Below are positions 44,762 through 54,007 of a DNA stretch of 64,000 bases, one piece after another. The DNA lies in the NCBI RefSeq assembly GCF_030263935.1, contig NZ_CP127162.1:2427501-2491500 (forward strand), read 5' to 3'. Numbering within the stretch: the stretch's first letter is position 1; each line of letters starts with the position of its first letter. The translations under genes were made by a program, and so were the position numbers. This DNA comes from Paenibacillus polygoni (GTDB lineage: Bacteria; Bacillota; Bacilli; Paenibacillales; Paenibacillaceae). Below the pieces are notes generated by a model. The model worked only from the letters and a program-made list of their open reading frames with translations. It was not told where the DNA came from and did no database searches.

Positions 44762-45649
44762 TTACTTGATATAGGTATGACTAACAAGTTCATTTGCAAT
44801 AAGATCCGTAGGTATCTCGAATTGTACTGTGCCCATATAACCAGGTGCAACTTCATAATCATCAAAAACAATGACTAACTTGCCGTTATCATTAATATAG
44901 AAATTTTGTTCAGATGAAATCTGGTCAAAGCCTTCTGCCAAGTTATCTTCATCTTCCCCTTTGATCCAATAAATTTTTTCAGGATCTTCTTTCATTTGTG
45001 TCTTCATCTGCTCTTTAATGTTAGCGCTGATGGTCTCAATATACTGTTCGTCTTTGAAAAGACTAGGTAAAGTAATAAGTACTTGATTAATTTTATCAAT
45101 TGTATCATATTGTGTTGTCGTTGCAGAAGAAGCCATCACATTTTCTGTGTAGCGCATTATGGAGAAGATCTGCTCATTGTCAGTAACCACTTCATATCCT
45201 GAAGAAATACCTGCATGAACATCCTCCTTGTTCTCTAATTGGTCCATTTCTTTCTGAAATTCAAGATATCGTTGTTTATTTTCTTCTACATATTTCTCAT
45301 TTAGTCCATTTTCCAGTTCCTTATTAGAGAGGTTTTCTATTTGTGAAACTTCCATATCTACATCCTGAGTTGGACTCTCAGCTTGATAAGTTTTTAAGGA
45401 AATCACTTTAACTAGCCCTTCCAGTCCAGGTACCGCCGCAAAAGCATTTGCAACCGTTGAACTCGTATTAATCCCGATCGCTATCACTAGAGCAGCAGCA
45501 CAAGCTCCTGCAGCAATTCGGGAGTATGCACGTTTACGTATCGATCTACGATTCGATCTCAAGGCACGGTTAACCACACTATCAAGTTCATCCGGTATTT
45601 CTATTTCCGCATAATCCTGCTTGATTTTTTCTAAATTAGGTTTTGTCAT
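44762..45649 (-). CDS. rsiV: Anti-sigma-V factor RsiV (lysozyme sensor)
   Basis: The 295-residue protein has a cytosolic anti-sigma N-terminus (residues 1-42), one membrane helix (about 43-62) and an extracellular DUF3298-type domain. It matches B. subtilis RsiV closely as recalled: LSNKELENGLNEKY, SLFKDEQYIETISANIKEQM, EDPEKIYW and YEVAPGYMGTVQFEIPT. In B. subtilis RsiV binds lysozyme, is cut by signal peptidase and RasP, and releases SigV. It starts five bases after sigV, so the two are cotranscribed. Confidence 0.95.
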   Translation of the reverse strand: MTKPNLEKIKQDYAEIEIPDELDSVVNRALRSNRRSIRKRAYSRIAAGACAAALVIAIGINTSSTVANAFAAVPGLEGLVKVISLKTYQAESPTQDVDMEVSQIENLSNKELENGLNEKYVEENKQRYLEFQKEMDQLENKEDVHAGISSGYEVVTDNEQIFSIMRYTENVMASSATTTQYDTIDKINQVLITLPSLFKDEQYIETISANIKEQMKTQMKEDPEKIYWIKGEDEDNLAEGFDQISSEQNFYINDNGKLVIVFDDYEVAPGYMGTVQFEIPTDLIANELVSHTYIK

Positions 45650-45654
45650 TTGAG

Positions 45655-46158
45655 TTATTCCTCTCCATAATGTTGAATAAAATCCGATGATCTAATCAAT
45701 TTCAGTGCTTGATAAAGCCTCGTTTTTACTGTATTCACATTTACCTCAAGCACATCAGCTACTTCTTCTATCTTCATATCCTCAAAAAAGCGAAGTATAA
45801 TGACAGTTCGGTACTTCGAAGGCAGTTCATCAAGTGTCTTAACCAAATCCATGTTCTCATAATGGTCTGGAGCGCCTTCAATGTGTAGTTCCAGCTTTTC
45901 GTCTTCCGTAATAATTTCTTTTTTGTGTTTTCGTATAAAATCAAGTGAAGTGTTCACTACAACTCGATAAAACCAGCTTTTGACTGACTCCTGATTGCGA
46001 ATGGTTTCCACATTACACAAAGATTTGTATATGGATTCTTGCACAATATCAAGAGCATCTTCTTTATTCTTCACATAACTGAATGCAATTCTGTACACAT
46101 TTTCCTTATGTTCTGTAATACATGTAATCAGCCATTTCTCTTTTCGTTTGTTAAACAT
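45655..46158 (-). CDS. sigV: ECF sigma factor SigV
   Basis: The protein has sigma region 2 (VYRIAFSYVKNKEDALDIVQ, SWFYRVVVNTSLDFIRKH) and region 4 (LPSKYRTVIILRFFEDMKIE, EVNVNTVKTRLYQALKLI). I start it at the ATG at 46158 (167 residues, as in B. subtilis). The in-frame ATG at 46203 would lie at or before the start of transcription predicted from the ECF promoter. It is held by RsiV and activates envelope genes after lysozyme attack. Its own upstream region carries the promoter motif also found before oatA. Confidence 0.93.
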   Translation of the reverse strand: MFNKRKEKWLITCITEHKENVYRIAFSYVKNKEDALDIVQESIYKSLCNVETIRNQESVKSWFYRVVVNTSLDFIRKHKKEIITEDEKLELHIEGAPDHYENMDLVKTLDELPSKYRTVIILRFFEDMKIEEVADVLEVNVNTVKTRLYQALKLIRSSDFIQHYGEE

Positions 46159-46208
46159 ATCAACGTAGTAACCCTTCTCTCTCCTTAAGTTCTGTCCGCT
46201 CATAGGTA

Positions 46209-46237
46209 AGACGTTTAAGATCTATGAAAAAGTTTGT
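46209..46237 (-). promoter_or_regulatory. Autoregulated ECF (SigV-type) promoter of sigV-rsiV
   Basis: On the minus strand ACAAACTTTTTCA is followed after 11 bases by CGTCT, then TACCTATG. The same -35, spacing, -10 and downstream bases occur before oatA. Confidence 0.8.
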
Positions 46238-46274
46238 TTTCATGTGATAAAAAATAATAAAATAAAAATAACTT

Positions 46275-48158
46275 CTATTTATTCAGTTCCTGCAACGTTT
46301 TGACAAGGAGCGAAGCATAATACTCAGCGCCTTCCCTTTTTAAATGAACACCATCATCATAAAAAAATGACTTCCCTTCACTTGCCGTATACCAATCCAG
46401 CAAAGTAACCTTCTCATTTTTCTTTGCAGCTTCTGATATTGTTTTATTCACCCGATTCTGCCATTTACGTGGGACTCTTGTATTTACAAGGACAATATGC
46501 TCCGCGTCATCAAGAGAGTCTAATAATTCTACTAACTGTTTTTCTGTAAAAGCTCCGTTCGTCCCAAGTTCGATCACGACAACGTTACCCAGTCTTCCTC
46601 GTGCTCGCAGTTCACTAACGACATCTTTTGCTACAGACATTTGTCTGCCTACTTTCCCGTCAATAACAATGCCCGGCACACTCTTCTGCAAAAATGGCAA
46701 TGCGTCTAAAATAACCGAATCCCCAATAATCGTAATCTCATTTCCTTGTAAGAGACTCTCCGCAGACGATGTATCTTTTGATTCGTCTTTTTGTGTTTGA
46801 TCATTCCCTTGATTATTTTCAGATTCTACATCTACATGCCCTTCATGAATGTTAGAGTGTTCCGTAATCACTTGTTCTTTAGAAACCTCAGATGTTTCTG
46901 TAGTTACAACCGTTGAATTATTCTGCTTTTCTGTTGATACGCTTAGATCAGTCGCTGTAAATTTATGAACACTACAAGAAATAGGAACCAGTAATAAGGG
47001 ACTAGCCACAAGGAGAAGAAATGGCCTGTACGTCAGTGTTCTTTTCAAACTGCTTCTCTTCCAAAAATGATGAAAAGTACCGCGGCGTATCGGTTCTTCT
47101 ATGTAGGTATAAGAAATAGCAGCGACCACAAAGCTAGCTAAGATTTGCAATATCATTCGGACTAGACTCCCCTGATCCGAATTTATATTTGAAGAAGTAA
47201 GTACGAAGATCGGATAATGCCACACATAAAGACTGTAAGATCTTACTCCAATCCAGCGCACAGGGCGTAACCCCATTATTTCTCCGAGTCTGCTCTGCGG
47301 ATGGGCAAGTATAGCGATAAGCAAAGCTGTCAGTATAGATACGAGAAACAGTCCGCCTTGATACAGAAAACTTCCATATTCATCAGTATGGACAATCATC
47401 CACAAAAGAATAGTCAGTAGAAGTACACCAGCGGCATCCATCAACTTCAAGTGGTTGGCGGGAACTCTACTCCTTGCAGGTACGGTCGGACAAATAACAG
47501 CTAGGGCCGCTCCAATCAGTAAACCAAAAGCACGCGTATCTGTACCATAGTAGACTCTGCTAGGATCTGTACCCGGAGAATACAATATCACCATAGTAAG
47601 CACTGACACTATACTCCCCCCTATAATGAGAAGAGAAAGGTTTTTCCTCTGTCTTGTCAGGTTCAGCAGTCCGAACAAAAGCAGGGGCCACAACAAGTAA
47701 AACTGCTCTTCAATCGCTAGGGACCATAGATGACCTATGGGTGATTGCGGACCAAAACTTTCAAAATAAGAAACTTTATGAAAGATAAGATACCAGTTGT
47801 TAAAGTAAAAAGCTGATGAAACAAAATCTCCTTTCAAAGCAGACAGTCTGGAAGGATCTGAAATGAGAAGCCAAACGGCAACAAAAATAAGCATCACAAT
47901 CATGGATGGAAATAATCTTTTTGCTCTGCGAATCCAGAAATTTGTTAAATGGAGTCTGCCATCATGTTTCCATTGTTGTAAGATCTGATCCGTAATAAGG
48001 TACCCTGAGAGTACAAAAAAAATGGCAACTCCAAGTAAACCACCTGAAGCCCATTCCACATTTAAGTGGTAGGCCATAACAGCTAGGACCGAAATTGCTC
48101 TTAGTCCATCCAGTCCTGGCATATAACGTTTTTTTGTTACATTCTTGATGTTATCCAT
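46275..48158 (-). CDS. oatA: Peptidoglycan O-acetyltransferase OatA
   Basis: The 627-residue protein has an N-terminal acyltransferase-3 domain of about ten helices (GLDGLRAISVLAVMAYHLNV with the conserved His, then HLWSLAIEEQFYLLWPLLL). A low-complexity linker and a C-terminal SGNH esterase-like domain follow (IIGDSVILDA, VIELGTNG, DDGVHLKREGAEYY). It O-acetylates muramic acid and gives lysozyme resistance. In B. subtilis oatA follows sigV-rsiV in one operon; here it precedes sigV and has its own matching ECF promoter. Confidence 0.93.
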   Translation of the reverse strand: MDNIKNVTKKRYMPGLDGLRAISVLAVMAYHLNVEWASGGLLGVAIFFVLSGYLITDQILQQWKHDGRLHLTNFWIRRAKRLFPSMIVMLIFVAVWLLISDPSRLSALKGDFVSSAFYFNNWYLIFHKVSYFESFGPQSPIGHLWSLAIEEQFYLLWPLLLFGLLNLTRQRKNLSLLIIGGSIVSVLTMVILYSPGTDPSRVYYGTDTRAFGLLIGAALAVICPTVPARSRVPANHLKLMDAAGVLLLTILLWMIVHTDEYGSFLYQGGLFLVSILTALLIAILAHPQSRLGEIMGLRPVRWIGVRSYSLYVWHYPIFVLTSSNINSDQGSLVRMILQILASFVVAAISYTYIEEPIRRGTFHHFWKRSSLKRTLTYRPFLLLVASPLLLVPISCSVHKFTATDLSVSTEKQNNSTVVTTETSEVSKEQVITEHSNIHEGHVDVESENNQGNDQTQKDESKDTSSAESLLQGNEITIIGDSVILDALPFLQKSVPGIVIDGKVGRQMSVAKDVVSELRARGRLGNVVVIELGTNGAFTEKQLVELLDSLDDAEHIVLVNTRVPRKWQNRVNKTISEAAKKNEKVTLLDWYTASEGKSFFYDDGVHLKREGAEYYASLLVKTLQELNK

Positions 48159-48195
48159 GATGTATCATCCTTACTTTTATTTGGTTACATAGGCA

Positions 48196-48224
48196 AGACG
48201 AATGAACGGGGTGAAAAAGTTTGG
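48196..48224 (-). promoter_or_regulatory. ECF (SigV-type) promoter of oatA
   Basis: On the minus strand CCAAACTTTTTCA is followed after 11 bases by CGTCT and then TGCCTATG. It is nearly identical in layout to the sigV promoter. Confidence 0.8.
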
Positions 48225-48244
48225 TCTATATCATTAATTTTTCG

Positions 48245-48276
48245 CAAAAAAAGACCCCGTCCATATAGACGAAGTC
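48245..48276 (-). terminator. Terminator after the AraC regulator
   Basis: On the minus strand GACTTCGTC and GACGGGGTC pair (with two wobbles) around TATATG and end in T7. Confidence 0.85.
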
Positions 48277-48404
48277 GATGTAACAATGAGGGCAAGCCAT
48301 TTTTTATTCTAGTCATTTTCTTTTGCTATCTTTAATTTCTCTACTTCTGAAACTTACCACCTTAATATAGATATTCATCTAATCGGTAATGGGAACATGT
48401 AGTA

Positions 48405-49265
48405 CTAATCCGTGAATCGGTATTTGGCGGGAGTGATTCCATGTTCTCGTTTGAATATACGTACAAAATAGTTTAAATCCATACCTACCATCGTCGCGAT
48501 CTCACCTACAGACAGCTCTGAATGTTCAGATAGAAGCTGTGCCCCTTTGTGCAATCGAAGACGTTGCAGATAGTGACTGGGATTCACGCCATATATCTCT
48601 TTAAACTTACGTTGAAAATGCTGTTTGGAGTAACCGACCGTATCTGCAATATTTGCGAGACTTAAGTCTTCCATATAATGCTGTTCCATATATTGTACCG
48701 AGGCGCGAAGCATTTCTTTGGCGCTTGTGCTGCTTCGATAGTTTTGCATTGGCTTCTCGCTTTGAGTCGCTGTAGCAATGTACGTTAACATACTATATAT
48801 TTTCGTAGAAGCGGTATGATATGGATCGCTCTCCTTAGGTTCACTTATATGCCATAGCTCCTTGATATCTGATTCAAGCTGCTGTATCTTTGATTCATTC
48901 ACTGAGATTGGTTTCATAATTGTAAGTTGCAGTGCGTTAACAAGGGGCTCAACAAAGCTTCCCTCAATACCCATATATCCTAATAGCCAGAGTTCAGTTG
49001 CCGATGGACCATAGTCATGAGCGAGTTTGCCTGGCAAAAATAAGATATCTCCCCTTTTCATCTTAATATAAGGCATGTTTTCAAAGTGAAAGGTCCCTGA
49101 TCCTCCAAAGCAAATCATGCACTGAAATGTTGGATAACCAATAGGCCGATGCATCATGTGCTGGTGATGTAATCCGCAGCTATATAATGACAATGGTAAT
49201 TCGATTTTGCCTTTATTATGAAAAAGCCTGAACGGTAACATGCTCCTCTTAGATCTCTCCTTCAA
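48405..49265 (-). CDS. AraC-family transcriptional regulator
   Basis: The product is 286 residues. An N-terminal cupin domain (YPTFQCMICFGGSGTFHFEN, RGDILFLPGKLAHDYGP) is followed by a C-terminal DNA-binding domain with two helix-turn-helix motifs (LSLANIADTVGYSKQHFQRK and VGEIATMVGMDLNYFVRIFK). Start choice is uncertain: TTG at 49265, or ATG at 49241. It lies beside, and in the same orientation as, the GH35 beta-galactosidase gene and is its most likely regulator. Confidence 0.9.
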   Translation of the reverse strand: MKERSKRSMLPFRLFHNKGKIELPLSLYSCGLHHQHMMHRPIGYPTFQCMICFGGSGTFHFENMPYIKMKRGDILFLPGKLAHDYGPSATELWLLGYMGIEGSFVEPLVNALQLTIMKPISVNESKIQQLESDIKELWHISEPKESDPYHTASTKIYSMLTYIATATQSEKPMQNYRSSTSAKEMLRASVQYMEQHYMEDLSLANIADTVGYSKQHFQRKFKEIYGVNPSHYLQRLRLHKGAQLLSEHSELSVGEIATMVGMDLNYFVRIFKREHGITPAKYRFTD

Positions 49266-49527
49266 AATGAGACAACAATACTATTCTGAAGTACTGCAAT
49301 CTGAATGTAGTTATATTCTAATCTTAGACTTATATGTAATTATAGATCAGTAATTAATGGAAATGAACTGAGGATTGATTAATCCCCATGAGGTGATGAA
49401 CTTAGTTCATGGTTATTACCCATCGTTAAACAAAACCAGAACCCTCTCAAATGTAGGATCCTGGTTTTTAAATAAGTGAACTCATGTTAATAAATCTACG
49501 CTGCTTCAAATCTGCTGTATAACTTTC

Positions 49528-51606
49528 TTAACGGTTCTTGCTTTCAAACTCTCTATAGAAATCGTCTCGCATTTCCGATACCGCAAGGTAACATTGCTTT
49601 CCATTCAACAACCTTGCTGGTACTCTCCACACATCTCCATAATAATAACTGTCAGCAACGAGTTCTTCATCTGCGTAGATTTGTGCTACATCGCCATAGT
49701 AATCAATATCTAAGAACCCCTCTGATCCTGTAACGGAAATTTTTTGCCATTTGACTTTTCGCTCCCCGTCTATATGAAGTTGCTCTGTATGTTTCGGTTC
49801 AAAAGGTGGCTGTTCTACATCATAATACGTAATAGCAGGTGCTGTATAAGATTGCTGAATAGAATTTCGGTTAAATCTTACACCATTCCAATACCAATAT
49901 TGGAATTCACCGTCTTCCACAGAACGAATTTCACCAGCAACTTTGTACAGGTCACATCCATCACCTACATAAAGCTCCCCATCCAGTCTGCGCAGATAAC
50001 GTGCCTGATCCCATCTAAGTGTAACAACAGTGGTGCCGTTGACCTGAAATGCAGATTCAAACCCCGCCTGAGCTGTTATATTCTGTCCATCACTAAATTG
50101 ATATTCTGGTGTAATTCCTGGAATTTGCGCAAAGAAGTAGGTATCTCCTTTTCTGCATAGCGGTTGCGCTGTGGCATAGTCAAGAATAATACCTGACAAC
50201 TCCATATGGAACGGCATGAAGAAGCTTACTTCACCACATACATTAATCGACGGGAATATGACACTGCCTGTATCAATTATAACGTTCCGCACATCCTTAA
50301 GCTTAGAAAGCCTTTGATAATGGTTAACAAATACATATCCACTCTTACCATCTGTCCGCATCACATATCGTAATGAGGTAGTATCCTCTCTAGAAACTGA
50401 ATTCTCAGCTTCTACTCTGGTCATCGGTGCAAGTGTTTCCTCAAAATCCTGTACAAACAAATGAAGGATATTCAGCAGTCTGTACTGCTCTCGAACTTCT
50501 CCATACTCCGATAATGCACACTGAAAATCATATGAAAGAATGGGATAATCATTCGGATAACCTGTTGCTTTTGATTCCTGGAAAGTCGACAGCTTGCCAA
50601 TTTTATTGGTTCCACCATGGTACATATAGTAGCCAATCAGATTGTTACCATCACCAAGCTTTACAAGCGATATGCTGTAAATATCCATACCTTTAATTAT
50701 TGGTCTGCGGTGATGTGTGACTTGAATACCTCCACCCAATTCGCAAGTTGCAAATGGATATCTTTCATATGGCAATCGCCATTGACCATCTTCTTCAATT
50801 GCTTGAGGAAGGAGATCAGCTCCTATGCCTGTGTCATTTCTCATACCAGTAAAGAAATAATGAGGAGATGGCGGAAGTTGATTTAGATGATCGTCCCATG
50901 GGGCATCGCAGTATCCTCCAAATACAGGAAACACCTCATCAACAGGAATTCGAGCTCCCTCCACAGCATTCCATCCAGTTACCGTATATATTGGAGCAAT
51001 CATGCCGCATTCCACAGCCATTTCTTTTAAGGTGGCCAGATGCTCAGCATCATTGGTTAATTCATTCTCCAACTGAACGGCAATGATGTTTCCTCCATCT
51101 TTATAGAAAAGTCCTTGTACCTGCTTCGAAATATTTTCATAAAAGATATGTACTTTCTTAAGATATTCTGGATTGTTCTCACGCAGCTTAAATGGTTTCT
51201 GGAGCAGCCAATCCGGAAGTCCGCCGTTTCTGCATTCGCCGTGCGCCCATGGTCCAATCCTTATGACAGCTTCAAGTCCAGCCTTCTTACATTCCAATAT
51301 AAAAGCACGGAGATCATTGTCACCTGAGAAGTCGAATACCCCTTCGCTCTCTTCATGATAGATCCAGAACACATAGGTAGATACAAGCGTAATTCCGCCT
51401 GCTTTCATTTTACAAAGCTCTTCATACCAGTCACTTCTATTATATCTGGAATAATGAAATTCACCCATGACCGGAATAGAAGGCTTACCATTGCGTGTAA
51501 TATATAAACTTGTTACATTAATCTTTTCTCCTGCAGGATTTTCTCCTCCAAGATTTAAATGATTTTGCAAAACCTCAGGTTTCTGATATTTTTTAAATTT
51601 ATACAT
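49528..51606 (-). CDS. GH35 beta-galactosidase
   Basis: The 692-residue enzyme has the GH35 catalytic signatures GEFHYSRYNRSDWYEEL, VFWIYHEESEGVFDF and RIGPWAHGECRNGGLPDWL. The predicted acid/base Glu lies in VQLENEL (about residue 182) and the nucleophile Glu in FATCELGGG (about 289). Beta-rich domains follow. No signal peptide is present, so it acts in the cytosol on imported galactosides. I chose the ATG at 51606, six bases after GGGAG; the GTG three bases earlier is too close. No transporter is adjacent. Confidence 0.92.
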   Translation of the reverse strand: MYKFKKYQKPEVLQNHLNLGGENPAGEKINVTSLYITRNGKPSIPVMGEFHYSRYNRSDWYEELCKMKAGGITLVSTYVFWIYHEESEGVFDFSGDNDLRAFILECKKAGLEAVIRIGPWAHGECRNGGLPDWLLQKPFKLRENNPEYLKKVHIFYENISKQVQGLFYKDGGNIIAVQLENELTNDAEHLATLKEMAVECGMIAPIYTVTGWNAVEGARIPVDEVFPVFGGYCDAPWDDHLNQLPPSPHYFFTGMRNDTGIGADLLPQAIEEDGQWRLPYERYPFATCELGGGIQVTHHRRPIIKGMDIYSISLVKLGDGNNLIGYYMYHGGTNKIGKLSTFQESKATGYPNDYPILSYDFQCALSEYGEVREQYRLLNILHLFVQDFEETLAPMTRVEAENSVSREDTTSLRYVMRTDGKSGYVFVNHYQRLSKLKDVRNVIIDTGSVIFPSINVCGEVSFFMPFHMELSGIILDYATAQPLCRKGDTYFFAQIPGITPEYQFSDGQNITAQAGFESAFQVNGTTVVTLRWDQARYLRRLDGELYVGDGCDLYKVAGEIRSVEDGEFQYWYWNGVRFNRNSIQQSYTAPAITYYDVEQPPFEPKHTEQLHIDGERKVKWQKISVTGSEGFLDIDYYGDVAQIYADEELVADSYYYGDVWRVPARLLNGKQCYLAVSEMRDDFYREFESKNR

Positions 51607-51609
51607 CAC

Positions 51610-52058
51610 AGTCTCCCTCTCTTAATCTAAATCTTAATCTTGTCTTATACTGATGTCATTGTAACGTAGAGGATGATCGGTACGTTAGGATTATCATGAT
51701 GATAAAATAGTACAAAATGAACATTTTTATGAAAGTAAGCATGTAAACAGAAATGCTCGGTAAGTCATAGTAAACGACAAGGTCTAATTCGCGGCTGAAT
51801 TGCAAAGCTGGTAAGAACTTAAAACAAGTGAAAGTGCTGTATCTGTAGAATTAACACACAAAAATGGAGCGATACCCCAACAAGGGGATACCACTCCATT
51901 TAACCAGTACATCTAATCACTATTTAGATATGTATCAGATCGATAATCGGTCTATGTTCTTCTTCTTGGCTCTGGACAACAAATTGTGCCGAATACCTTT
52001 TTCATGCCCTTTACGTGCGACATCAATTCAGTGAATATTAAATTGTAGACAAACTGGA
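51610..52058. other. Intergenic region upstream of the GH35 gene
   Basis: It contains a minus-strand terminator at 51862-51903 (AAATGGAG...CTCCATTT arms, inner CCCC/GGGG, T5) for the small gene that ends at 52059. A minus-strand 23-codon frame near 51965-52035 (M-S-H-V-K-G-M-K-K-V-F-G...) is too short to call. The rest holds nothing I can support. Confidence 0.55.
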
Positions 52059-52259
52059 TTACCTTTCTTTATTCTGCCTTTCATAATCTATTACGGAACC
52101 CATAACAATGCCTAATAGCATTCCAAAACCTCCCCCCAGTGCAATACTGAAACCTATGTTAAGGTCTAAGAAAATACGTACGATCATGCCTATACAAGCC
52201 CCCATAATAAATCCAACAACAAGAAATATTGATAAAAATTTATGTTTATCGTTTTTCAT
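52059..52259 (-). CDS. Small glycine-rich membrane protein
   Basis: The 66-residue product has two hydrophobic helices with glycine-zipper spacing (VGFIMGACIGMIVRIFL and ALGGGFGMLLGIVMGSVI) and a charged tail. AGGAGG lies six bases before the ATG. Function is unknown. It lies 36 bases after the lipoprotein gene on the same strand and could be cotranscribed with it. Confidence 0.7.
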   Translation of the reverse strand: MKNDKHKFLSIFLVVGFIMGACIGMIVRIFLDLNIGFSIALGGGFGMLLGIVMGSVIDYERQNKER

Positions 52260-52295
52260 CGTTTCCTCCTACTATTCCAGATTATCAAGAAGAGA

Positions 52296-53054
52296 TTAGT
52301 ACTTTACTTCTTTTTGTATGGAGCTATTTGTATCTAGATCAGTTTCTGCGTAGATGATTACATTATCTTCTATATCTTCAATATTAAAAACAACCTTTGT
52401 TTTTTCGTACTTTTTCCCCTTCACCACATACACTGTCTCTTCAAAAGGATCATTATCACTTGGAACAGATTTAAACGTATCAACTGATATCACGCTTTGG
52501 TAAGTTACAGGGTATTTGTCTATGTATTCAGTAGATCGTATTAATTTTCCGTCTTGATCCCAATGGGGTTTACCTATGCTGAACAGTGTAAAATATTTTT
52601 TCTTATCTACCGTGTAATATAATTCAGAATTATATCGATCAGGACTCACATCTTTTAAACGAGTGATTAAAAAGTAGTCTCCTTTAGGGCTCATAGATAC
52701 AGACGAATCCTGAGAGTTATAATTGTGGCTAATTACTATCTCTTCTTTTTCATATTTATAGTCCCCTACATACACGTCAAATTTATCAATCCCTGCTTCC
52801 TTGATGTAAACATACCTTTCCGTAGCTTCAGACCAAGCCATATCTTTAATATCCTTAGTTTCGCTATACATCTTCATTTTTTCATTAAAAGTAAGTTTGT
52901 TATCGTCAGTCGAAGCTGTATTATCTTCAATCGGAACGTTAACCGATGACTCAGATGAGGGGGGAGTATTTTGATTATCATCTGTATCTGAGCAACCGGC
53001 TAAGACTATCATTAACGTTCCAGCTAAAAACATTTTTTTGAATGTAACCATCAT
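52296..53054 (-). CDS. Lipoprotein of unknown function
   Basis: The 252-residue product has a lipoprotein signal with lipobox LMIVLAGCSD (Cys near residue 21), an Asp/Ser/Asn-rich linker and a domain of about 190 residues rich in Lys, Asp and Tyr. Repeating phrases such as ERYVYIKEAGIDKFDVYVGD and DYFLITRLKDVSPDRYNSEL suggest a beta-propeller-like or WD-type fold, but this is a guess. AAGGAG precedes the double ATG. It follows a second lipoprotein gene by 29 bases, probably in one operon. Confidence 0.72.
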   Translation of the reverse strand: MMVTFKKMFLAGTLMIVLAGCSDTDDNQNTPPSSESSVNVPIEDNTASTDDNKLTFNEKMKMYSETKDIKDMAWSEATERYVYIKEAGIDKFDVYVGDYKYEKEEIVISHNYNSQDSSVSMSPKGDYFLITRLKDVSPDRYNSELYYTVDKKKYFTLFSIGKPHWDQDGKLIRSTEYIDKYPVTYQSVISVDTFKSVPSDNDPFEETVYVVKGKKYEKTKVVFNIEDIEDNVIIYAETDLDTNSSIQKEVKY

Positions 53055-53083
53055 AATAACGTATCTCCTTTTAGAGCATAGAA

Positions 53084-53569
53084 TTATAACTTATTCATCG
53101 CCGTTTCCATTTGCTTACTGTATTTAGCGTTATGGCTATTATTTAGATTCTCATGATGCCAATAGAGCAAAAGAACGTTTTTCTGTTCATATATACTAGG
53201 TATCTGCATATTATACCTTTCCTTTTGTATGTTAAAATCATCCAGTCCTTCTTTTCTAGCTTGCTCCGAATCATATATGTAAATCGAAATAGTTTCAGGG
53301 TAAGCCCCTTCCTCATTTTCATCAGACTCGTTTATAGAGAAATTACTGGACTTAACGCTATTCAAAATAAAATGTTGCTCCTCCACTATGGACAATCCCA
53401 TCCCCTCTTTTTTCAGGGCTTCTATTACCTTATCTAGGGAGACATTCTTTTCATCTAAGGGCAGTACTTCTTCTACCCCATCCACATGAACTGGCTGTTT
53501 TTCTATTTGTTTAGAGAAGCATCCTGTAAGTACGAAGCACATTACGAATAAAATTAAAATATTCTTCAC
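53084..53569 (-). CDS. Lipoprotein of unknown function
   Basis: The 161-residue product has a lipobox (CFVLTGCFSK, Cys17) and a soluble domain with no recognised motif (SLDKVIEALKKEGMGLSIVE, ETISIYIYDSEQARKEGLDD). The latter phrase resembles domains in other small Bacillus lipoproteins that are also unassigned. It is upstream of, and likely cotranscribed with, the next lipoprotein. Confidence 0.72.
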   Translation of the reverse strand: MKNILILFVMCFVLTGCFSKQIEKQPVHVDGVEEVLPLDEKNVSLDKVIEALKKEGMGLSIVEEQHFILNSVKSSNFSINESDENEEGAYPETISIYIYDSEQARKEGLDDFNIQKERYNMQIPSIYEQKNVLLLYWHHENLNNSHNAKYSKQMETAMNKL

Positions 53570-53645
53570 TATGTCCCCCTCCTATTGTTGCTATAGACGA
53601 CTTAAAACACATATATGTTACAGCAATAACTTAGTTAAAAGTAGG

Positions 53646-53679
53646 AAAAAGGCAACCGGTCAATCTACTGGCTGCCTTA
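53646..53679 (-). terminator. Terminator downstream of the Crp/Fnr gene
   Basis: On the minus strand GGCAGCCAGT and ACCGGTTGCC pair with wobbles around AGATTG and end in T5. Confidence 0.75.
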
Positions 53680-53921
53680 GCGAAGCTCCATTTATCCTTT
53701 GATTCTGGGACCGCACCTATTAGATCGATGGATTTTTACACTTACCAAAGTTACTAAACTCAAAACTTGAGATTGAAGTAAGGAAGTTTGATTATCATTA
53801 AAAATCGTACTGGTAGTGGTAGTCACTTGATAGCTTCGGTGATCTATTCTATCTAGTCGATTCGCAAGATCGATAACTTTTGTGAAATGAACCTAAATGG
53901 CGCTTAGTGGTGCCCTTTGTA

Positions 53922-53962
53922 TTTAAAGCTATTCTCCTATTGACTTAAGTCAATGCAAAGGG
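53922..53962. repeat. Nested palindrome downstream of the Crp/Fnr gene
   Basis: ATTGACTTAAGTCAAT (53939-53954) is a perfect 16-base palindrome. It is enclosed by CCCTTTG (53922-53928) and CAAAGGG (53956-53962). The rest of 53570-54007 holds only the terminator listed above. Confidence 0.65.
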
Positions 53963-54007
53963 AGTCCTTCCCCAGATACAATGAAAGTGTTAAAACCAGT
54001 TAACTTC

